DNA from: Cacajao melanocephalus
Lineage: Eukaryota > Chordata > Mammalia > Primates > Pitheciidae
DNA length: 64,000 bases
Direction of reading: 5' to 3'
NCBI GenBank assembly: GCA_963573385.1
Contig: CAUYLG010076964.1
Coordinates: 1 to 64,000 of the forward strand
The notes under the pieces are model-generated. The model had not been told where the DNA came from and ran no database searches. It worked only from the letters and a program-made list of their open reading frames with translations. Every line of letters starts with the position of its first letter. Positions within the stretch are counted from its first letter, which is position 1. This document shows positions 53,939 to 64,000 of the stretch, in pieces. A program made the position numbers and the translations under genes.

Positions 53939-53946
53939 TTCTAAAG

Positions 53947-54624
53947 GCTCAGAAAAATAACTCACATACAGTTTCTATAAGGAAAAGAATACTAAATAGC
54001 AAATCGACATCCCTCCAGACAATGAAAGTACAAGAGAAACACACACTCAAAAAACAGATGAACCTATAATGTTCTATCTTAAAATGATCTAAAAGACATG
54101 AAAGAATATGAATCAAAATTAGAAACAATTCAGAAATTAGGTAGCAGAACTGAAGAAAGTAGCTATATGATCTGACAAGATGCATATGGTACAATTACAG
54201 GAAATTGATTTCATAGGACAGAATGAGTCAAAAAAAATTTTTTTTACCTGTTTTGGTAATCGTGAATGATAGTATCAGTAGCAATATTGTATGTGTAATC
54301 TGAGATAAAGCAAATGAGTAATTATGGAATATTCTAATTTTATCATCTTCTTTATTCCTGACAACCAGAATTCTCAGTATGGATGAAAGTATTTATGGAT
54401 GCAACATAAAAAATAAAAATCTTGTAGTCTTTAAATATGAATTGGAAAATCTGCATGAACTCCAGAAGAACCCTATCCACCTACCTATCTATTCACACAC
54501 ATCTACATGTACATAAATATTTATTTACTTATTGCCTAGAAACAATGACCAACTGAGTTATATATAATAAGTATCCCTTAGCACCAAGACTGTGTACTTG
54601 AAATGCTATTTCCCAGCATGGAGA
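53947..54624. other. Unassigned, LINE-like DNA
   Basis: Phrases such as 'gaaacaatgaccaactgagt' and 'gtgtacttgaaatgctattt' look like an old L1 family but I cannot place them. Confidence 0.35.
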
Positions 54625-55045
54625 CAACTGGATATCCATATGCAGAAGAATGAAATTGGATCCTTATCTCATACCACTTACAAAAATCAACACAAAATGA
54701 AATAAAGACCTAAATGTAAGACCTGAAACTATGAAACTACTAAAAGAAAACATAGGGGAAAAACTGTAAGACAGTGGTCTGAGCAATTATTTTTTACATT
54801 TGGCTCCAAAAGCTCAAGGTGACAAAAGCAAAAATAAACAAATAGGATTACAGCAGAATTAAAAGCTTCCGCACAATAAAGGAAACAACAGAGTGAAGCC
54901 ACGACCTGTGGGCTAGGAGGAAACACGGGCGCCCGCGCATCTGATAAGGGGTTTACATCCAAAACATACAAGGAACCCAAAAACAACACAACAAAGAAAA
55001 AAAAGACAAAATATATAAGGAACCCAAACAACTCTATAGAAAGAA
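54625..55045 (+). mobile_element. Outer LINE-1 (L1MA/L1PB age), ORF2 part 1
   Basis: 'gacaactggatatccatatg', 'taaatgtaagacctgaaact', 'aaagcttccgcacaataaag', 'ctgataaggggtttacatcc' track ORF2. It is interrupted by the RPL13 pseudogene and resumes at 55796. Confidence 0.88.
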
Positions 55046-55788
<743 letters not shown>

Positions 55789-55795
55789 GAAAGAA

Positions 55796-56267
55796 AACCC
55801 TATAAAAAGAAATAATCCAGTAAAAAATGAGTAGACATTTCTCAAAATAAGACATACAAACTGCCAACAAATATATGAAAAAACGTCCAACGTCACTAAT
55901 CATTACAGAAATAAAACCACAATGAGACATTAGCTCACATCTGTTAGGATGGCTACTATGAAAAAGATGAAAGATAACAAGTGTTAGTGGGGATGTAGAG
56001 AAAAGAGGCAACTCCTGTACACTGTTGGTGGGAATATTAATTAGTACAGTCACTATGGAAAGAGATGTGGCGTTTCCTCCAAAAACTAAAAATAGAATTG
56101 CCATATAATCCAGAAATCCCACTCCTGAGTATTTACCCAAAAGATCTGAAAAGATTCTGTTGAAGCGATTCTGCTCTCCCAAGTTCACTGCAGTACCATC
56201 CTATAGCCAAGTTACAGATATAACCTAAGTGCCCATTAGCAGATGAGTGGGTAAAGAAAATGTAATA
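55796..56267 (+). mobile_element. Outer LINE-1, ORF2 part 2
   Basis: 'aaatgagtagacatttctca', 'accacaatgagacattagct', 'tacactgttggtgggaatat', 'ggagatgtgg'-type and 'ctcctgagtatttacccaaa' words follow the ORF2 C-terminus. Interrupted at 56268 by an AluY-like element. Confidence 0.88.
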
Positions 56268-56634
<367 letters not shown>

Positions 56635-56648
56635 TTATTGAACATTTT

Positions 56649-56731
56649 ATCTTGAACTCCTGGCCTCAAGCAATCCTCCTGCCTCAGACTCCCAAAGTGT
56701 CCAGATTACAAGTGTGAGCTACTGCACCTTG
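56649..56731 (-). mobile_element. Alu left-arm fragment
   Basis: About 80 bp of antisense Alu ('cttgaactcctggcctcaag', 'gtgagctactgcacc') inside the inner L1. Confidence 0.85.
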
Positions 56732-56798
56732 TATATTTAAAAGTAACTAGAAGAGTATAACTGGCATGTTTGTAGCACAAAGAAATGATAAATTCTGG

Positions 56799-57088
56799 AC
56801 CCGGCATAGAGGCTCATGCCTGTAATCCCAGCACTTTGGGAGGCTGAGGTGGGCAGATCGCTTGAGGACAGGGGTTTGAGACCAGCCTGGCCAACATGGC
56901 GAAACCCCATCTCTACTAAAACCCAAAAATTAGCTGGGTGTGGTGGCAGGAGCCTGTAATCCCAGCTACCCAGGAGGCTCAGGCACAAGAATCACTTAAA
57001 CTTGAACCCAGGAGACAGAGGTTGCAGTGAGCCGAGATCACATCACTGCACTCCAGCCTCTGTCTCAAAAAACAAAAATAAAAAAGAA
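56799..57088 (+). mobile_element. Alu, AluS-like
   Basis: Sense dimer that has lost about 20 bp near its 3' end ('ctccagcctctgtctc'). Related flanks aagaaatgataaat and aagaactgataaat. Confidence 0.93.
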
Positions 57089-57216
57089 AGAACTGATAAA
57101 TGATTCAGGTGGCAAATATTCAATTTAATCTGATGTAATTGACACATTGTGTGCTTTTATTAAAATATCTGATGTACTCCATCAATATTTACACTTACTA
57201 CGTACCCGTAAAAATT

Positions 57217-57735
57217 AAAAAGTATTATTCAGCCTTAAAAAAAAGGAAGGAAAACTTATCATTTGTGACAACATAGATGGAATTCAAACAATTCTGCTAA
57301 GTGAAGTAAGTCAGGCACAGAAGGACACATACCACATGTTCTCACTTATAAGAGGATGAAAAGAATCGAATTCTAAGAAGCAGAGAGTAGAACCGTGGCT
57401 CCAGAGGCTGGGGCAGGGGATGTGGGGAGGGAGATGATGCTCAAAGGGTGCAAAGCCGCAATCAGCCAGGAGGAGTACTTTTATTGAGATACATTGCACA
57501 GCATGGTGAAAAAGGAAAATAATAATGTATTACACATTTGAAAGTCATTAAGAGGGTAAGTTTTAAATGTTCTCTCCACAAAAAAATGACAGGCATTTGA
57601 GGTGACAGATATGTTAACTAGCTTGACTCAGTTATTTCACATTGTATTTATAAAACATAACATCACTTTGTACCCCCAAATACATACAAGTATAACTTGA
57701 AAATTTATAATTTAAAAAAAAAGAAAATTAAAAAA
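57217..57735 (+). mobile_element. Outer LINE-1, ORF2 end and 3' UTR
   Basis: 'tgacaacatagatggaattc', 'accacatgttctcacttata', 'ccagaggctggggcagggga', 'caaaaaaatgacaggcattt' and 'actttgtacccccaaataca' lead to the A-rich terminus. It contains a G-quadruplex candidate at 57410-57431. Confidence 0.88.
57410..57431 (+). other. G-quadruplex candidate in an L1 3' UTR
   Basis: GGGG-CA-GGGG-ATGT-GGGG-A-GGG. Polypurine G-rich tracts are a known property of L1 3' UTRs. Confidence 0.85.
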
Positions 57736-57959
57736 AGAAAAGAAATGCTATTTTCCAAGAAACCAGGGTTTCCTAGACAGATAACTTACACCAAGCATAG
57801 GATGTGTCTACACATGCTGACCCTAGAACATTCTGATACACCAGAGGGTGAGGACATCACCAAAGCCAATTCAGGTCATGTCAAAAGGACCCAGAAGCCA
57901 GAGTGAAGAAGCTGCCACTGGCCAAGGATGCAACAATTGAAGCTACAACAGGGGTAAAA

Positions 57960-58509
<550 letters not shown>

Positions 58510-58871
58510 AGGATTTTCTTATAAAGTTATTCCAACTAAAGAATGAAATAAAAACAAAGTGATCATATTATCATTACTTTGCAAACCCTAATGAATTAAT
58601 GATCTAGGCACTGAGCATCAGCACTGCTAACATCAACAAAAGTGAAAACTTGACATCATTAGCTGATAACTTGCCAAACCTAAATCTGGTCAAACCTCAG
58701 ATTCTTGCTGCCAATTTGCAAGAAACATATTGAGTTGCACTATGAGTGCACAATGCACAACATCCAGCTGTGGGGCACTGTGTAGGTCAAACAACCCAGA
58801 TCCTCAACAAATGGACTGTAAGAAAAAGAAAGGAATGGAAGGAGAGTCGTAAACTAAGCATTAAATGACAT

Positions 58872-59158
58872 GGCCAGGTACAGTGGCTCACACCTGTAAT
58901 CCCGGCACTTTGGGAGGCCGAGGATGGCAGATCACTTGAGGTCAGGAGTTCAAAACCAGCCTGCCCAAAATGGAGAAACCCTGTCTCTACTAAAAATACA
59001 AAAATTAGCCAGGCACGGTGGCCTGTGCCTATAATCCCAGCTATTCAAGAGGCTGAGGCAGGAGAATCACTTGAACCCAGGAGGCAGAGGTTGCAGTGAG
59101 CCTTAGCTCACTGCACTTCAGCCCGGGTGACAGATTGAGACTCCATCTCAAAAAAAAA
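58872..59158 (+). mobile_element. Alu, AluS-like
   Basis: Sense dimer, missing a few bases around 'gtgagccttagctcactgca'. Short duplication 'gacat' at both ends. Confidence 0.93.
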
Positions 59159-59291
59159 GACATGTAAAGTAAAAAAGGGGGTGCATGTGTGAAGAACATT
59201 AATGTGTCTAGGGATATGCATTTGGCTGATAAAACCACAAAACTAAGAAGTAATTCCTATAAAGTCAGGACAGTAATTGGTTATTTTTGGA

Positions 59292-59323
59292 GGGAGGGAG
59301 GAAGGGGATGGGGTGGGGTTGGG
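59292..59323 (+). other. G-quadruplex candidate in an ancient L1 3' region
   Basis: Six G runs; the last four are GGGG-AT-GGGG-T-GGGG-TT-GGG with short loops. Confidence 0.87.
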
Positions 59324-60529
59324 TACATAGAAGGGATTCTGAAACAGCTGGTAAAGTTCTGTTTCTTGAACTGGGAGAAAAGGTATTAAATTTCCTTCAG
59401 ATCAACCATTTAGATAGTAATTGGCATTCACAGCCAAGAACTACTTCAAGAAAAGGATGGCAGGAGTGTGAGAAAGAAATGGCAGGTACTAAAGTGGACA
59501 TAGACTCGTGAGTCCAAGGAGTGCCAAAAGTCACACAGGAAGATGCAGAGGAGCCCGTCTGCTGAACTAGGTTATTCTTGGGAAGGGGAAGAAGGGAAGT
59601 GAAGAGACTTTCATTTCGTACTGAATTCATTTGGCAATATATTTTTTCAGCAAGTTTGTATTGCTTTTGTTAACTTTTTCAAACATGTAAATGTTTGCTT
59701 TTTAAAGAGCTTTGTAATAAAAATAGAAATCTTAGTGGGGAAGGGGATAAATCCCCATGCAAAAGAGTTCGTAACAACGTATGCAGATATTCCACCTTCA
59801 AAGCAGGGGGCATAACTCCCATTCCTTAAGTGTGGGCTGCACAGAAGGCATTCTTTCCAGAGTACAGCAGGGGAAGAGGGTATAAAAGAGAAACTTTACT
59901 GTGGAGAAACCCAATAAACACCACACCCGCCAAGTGGTCACCATCAATATCAACAGTGATAAATCATGTTGACAGCAGATACCTTTGATGTGATAAAAGT
60001 GGCACTTGACCTCTGTAGTCTTTCTCCCTAAAACTTCATAACCCCAATCTAATCATGAGGAAAACATCTGAAAAATTCCACTAGAGGGGCATCCTACAAT
60101 ATACCTAACCAATAATCCTCAAAACTGTCAAGGTCATCAAAAACAAGAAAAGTTTGAAAAGCTGTCACAGCCAAGAGAAGTCTGAGGAGACACGACAACT
60201 AAACACAATATGAAATCCTGGATGGGATCTGGAAATAGAAAAAGGACATTCAGTAAAAACTAAGGAAACGTGAACACAGTACAGGCGTCAGTTAATAATA
60301 ACGTATCAATATTGGTTCATTAACTGTGATACACGTACCATCGTCAGGTAAAAGGTTAGTAACGGAAGAAATGGTTCAGATGTGAGTGAACTCTCCATAC
60401 CATCTTCTCAATTTTTTTTGTAAATCAAAACTGTTCTACAAAATAATCTATTTTAAATTTTTAAAAAATAGAAACTCTAAAAGTGGCAATCTCACAGTAT
60501 CTTTACCAAGTTTAAGTAGAGCTTGGTAA

Positions 60530-60866
<337 letters not shown>

Positions 60867-61360
60867 GTATTTCTTTCTTACGAAAATATTTTGAACCAAT
60901 CAACAGACCCCCTCAGAAGACCCTCACTGACCAGTGATATAGCAACCACACTCTGAGAACCAACAATGACTTTGGCATAGTACGCTGTACTATTTTCAGA
61001 CATTCCTCAGCACAATAAAATAGGAAGCAAAAAAATATGGTATTGGTGTGAATCTGAAAATATGTATGGCAAGCTGGGGAGAGAATGTTCTTGGATAAAA
61101 CACACTGGGTACCAGCCATCAGAACTCTAACAGTCCAAGCAAAAAGATGCATGTATAAAATATTTTCAAAGAGGTCTCACTTCTAAACATATAATCAGAT
61201 AGAGCAGGCAATAACACCTTCCACGTCATCTCCTCCTCTCTCATCTTCACACTGCGGATGATCGCAGAGCTCCTCAGTAAAGGATCTACCCAGCCCAGAT
61301 AGTAAGTCTGTTCCCTCAGCTCCTCGGCGTGTGACAGTAACACTACTTTACATTTAGTCT
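60867..61360. other. Unassigned DNA
   Basis: Nothing recognised. Confidence 0.45.
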
Positions 61361-61362
61361 TC

Positions 61363-61530
61363 TCTTTTTTTCAGAGATGGGGTCCTGCTATCGCCCAGGC
61401 TGAAATGCAGTGGCCAGTCATAGGCTCAATCATAGCGCACTACAGCCTGAAATTCCTGGGCTCAAACGATCCTCCTGCCTCGGCCTTCTGAGTAGCTAGG
61501 ACTATGGGTGTGCCACTGAACCCCGCTTGA
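61363..61530 (-). mobile_element. Alu-related monomer, antisense (FRAM-like)
   Basis: Single arm with 'tcaatcatagcgcactacag' and 'ctgggctcaaacgatcctcc'; no second arm. Confidence 0.85.
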
Positions 61531-61652
61531 CACTGACTCCCCTTATAGAGTGACTGCACTAATGTTTACTATATTTTGATTCAAAAGTAAATTCTTTAAG
61601 AGCAAAAAAATAAAAAGGGGACGAGAACTAATATTCACTGTCATGTGTTTTA

Positions 61653-61922
61653 TTTTCCTTTTTTTGAGGGGAGAGGGTCTCGCTATCACTCAGGCTGGAA
61701 TGCTGTGGCATGATTGTAACTCACTGCAGCCTTGACCCCTGGGATCAAGTGATCCTCCCACAACAGACTCCCAATAGCTAGGACTACAAGAGCGCACTAC
61801 CATGCCCAGCTAAGTTTTTTATTTTTAGTACAGATGAGGTCTTATGACATTGCCCAAGCTGGTATCGAACTCCTGGGCTCAAGCTTCAGCCTCCCAAAGT
61901 GCATAAGCCATCATATCTGGCC
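61653..61922 (-). mobile_element. Alu, AluJ-like
   Basis: Diverged antisense dimer with small deletions ('gggctcaagcttcagcctcc'). Confidence 0.92.
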
Positions 61923-61975
61923 CACTGTTATGTATTTCACATGTTAAACACTGTCCAATTTTATATAAATGTGTT

Positions 61976-61997
61976 AACAACAACAACAACAACAAAC
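61976..61997. repeat. (CAA)n microsatellite
   Basis: About seven CAA units. Confidence 0.95.
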
Positions 61998-61999
61998 AC

Positions 62000-62110
62000 T
62001 TAATTCTCCATCTCCCCAATGCAATAGGTATTATTGCACTTATTTTACAGATGATGAATATAAAGTTCAGACACGTAAAGTGACGTGAGAAGACTAGAAA
62101 CTCAGTGACT
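62000..62110 (-). mobile_element. MIR SINE fragment, antisense
   Basis: 'aataggtattattgcactta' and 'ttttacagatgatgaatata' are antisense MIR core words. Confidence 0.6.
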
Positions 62111-62139
62111 CGCTGAGTCATGTCTCAGTGATGCCATGA

Positions 62140-63050
<911 letters not shown>

Positions 63051-63066
63051 TAAAATGTTGATAATT

Positions 63067-63635
63067 TATATTGTTTGCATAAAACTAAATGAGATTCTTA
63101 TTTTGCTTCAAATAATTCAGAAAATAAACCCCCAAATTTATGGTAATATAGTAATTTCAGCCAGAAGTCAACATAAAAAAAAATCACTAAATTGTTTTTC
63201 ATACTTCTTCACCACCTAATCTAAATCTCATATCTTAGTTTCATTTCCTTGCTAGCATTTAAATATGATAACCATAACATTTCAAGAGAATTTTATTGTG
63301 GAATATTTTCATGCTATAAAAATAAGATAAGAAGGACCAAATAGTTAAGTGTAGATTATGATCAAAGTCCTAGCTTTGGTTCTGGGCTGTCAGTGTGTTA
63401 GTATCACTCAGTACAACCCACTGCAGCCAAGATCCAGAGTATCTAAATGAGGATCCGTCAATTCACCACAAATCCTTACCACCCAGGGCCAGTATTTGTC
63501 CAGTTTCTCAGATGAGGCAACCCTGACGCACAGACTGTGAAACAACTTAGGCCAAGTTTAAACCTAGTTCCTGAGACAAATAGGTAACACTTCAAAGTGC
63601 TATTAAAGTAGAACAGATTATAAGAAATGAATTGC
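63067..63635. other. Unassigned DNA, possible MIR trace
   Basis: 63495-63545 ('gtttctcagatgaggcaacc') resembles antisense MIR but is short. Confidence 0.35.
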
Positions 63636-63639
63636 AAAA

Positions 63640-64000
63640 AAATGGAACCCTTGGGCACTGCTGATAGGAAGGTTAGATGGTACAGCCACTATGGAAAACA
63701 GTGTGGTGAATCCTCAAAAATTAAATATACAATTACTATATGATCCAGCAATTCTACTTCTGGGTGTAGACCCAAAAAACTTGAAAGCAAGGACTTAAAC
63801 AGACATTTGCACACCAATGTTCACAGTGGCACTAATCACAATAACCAAAAGGTCAAAAGGACCCAAATGTCCATCTGTGAATGAATGGATAAACATATGT
63901 GGAATGTATATATAATATAATATTATTCCGCCTTAAAAAACACACACACAACGACATCCTGACACAGGCTACAACATAAATGAACCTTGAAGACATCATA
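63640..64000 (+). mobile_element. LINE-1 ORF2 C-terminal fragment (runs off the window)
   Basis: 'gtacagccactatggaaaac', 'atatgatccagcaattctac', 'aagcaaggacttaaacagac', 'gtccatctgtgaatgaatgg' and 'aacataaatgaaccttgaag' follow L1M ORF2. The frame is interrupted. Confidence 0.82.

Larger units (their letters stand above)
58510..60475 (+). mobile_element. Ancient LINE-1 (L1M-class) 3' region, with an Alu
   Basis: From 59760, 'gtataaaagagaaactttac', 'gtggcacttgacctctgtag', 'ctaatcatgaggaaaacatc', 'aactgtcaaggtcatcaaaa', 'gagacacgacaactaaacac' and 'cgtatcaatattggttcatt' match an L1M-class 3' UTR, ending near 60470 in 'ttaaatttttaaaaaatag'. The part before 59760 is less certain. It may be one element with the fragment at 57960 or two. 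Confidence 0.6.

Overview
The window is noncoding, repeat-rich genomic DNA of a primate and is most likely human. It holds about 37 Alu copies or fragments (AluJ, AluS types and one AluY-like copy), many LINE-1 pieces of different ages, LINE-2 and MIR fossils, one MaLR solo LTR, and DNA-transposon fossils (Tigger2-like, MER30-like and a second Charlie-like element). AluJ/S/Y dimers are primate-specific, and an AluY-type copy points to a catarrhine. Family names come from memory of the consensus sequences. Orientation and class are firmer than subfamily.

Layout. 1-512: 5' UTR and first ORF1 codons of a minus-strand LINE-1, with its promoter at the window edge. 0.5-8.7 kb: AT-rich sequence with L2, MIR and three Alus, plus a perfect 20-bp palindrome and a hairpin with flanking direct repeats. 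8.9-14.9 kb: MaLR LTR, LINE 3'-end fragments and five Alus. 14.9-21.25 kb: the longest Alu-free stretch, AT-rich, with a CTCF-like site near its end. 23.9-25.1 kb: two convergent MIRs, a five-copy 46-47 bp minisatellite that starts inside the second MIR, and a Tigger2-like element. 27.3-29.8 kb: plus-strand ancient L1. 30.3-34.4 kb: L2 3' end, a 38-bp alternating pyrimidine-purine tract, and an A-rich retro-insert with clear target-site duplications. 34.6-48.5 kb: many Alus, L2, a Charlie-like element and L1 remnants. 49.4-53.9 kb: a 5'-truncated Alu with perfect duplications, an Alu with a 40-A linker, a three-Alu nest, a long L2 antisense stretch, and MER30. 54.6-57.7 kb: a LINE-1 that took in an RPL13 processed pseudogene (itself split by an Alu), an AluY-like copy, and a younger truncated L1 with its own Alus. 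57.9-64 kb: ancient LINE, G-quadruplex candidate, further Alus, and an L1 ORF2 fragment that runs off the end.

I find no intact protein-coding gene, no convincing exon of a host gene, and no structural RNA gene. The only host-gene-derived sequence I recognise is the RPL13 processed pseudogene. The open frames lie in repeats or have no recognisable homology. I see no evidence of a new molecular system. The points of interest are insertion histories that can be read from target-site duplications, and non-B-DNA motifs that fall repeatedly in L1 3' ends and Alu tails.
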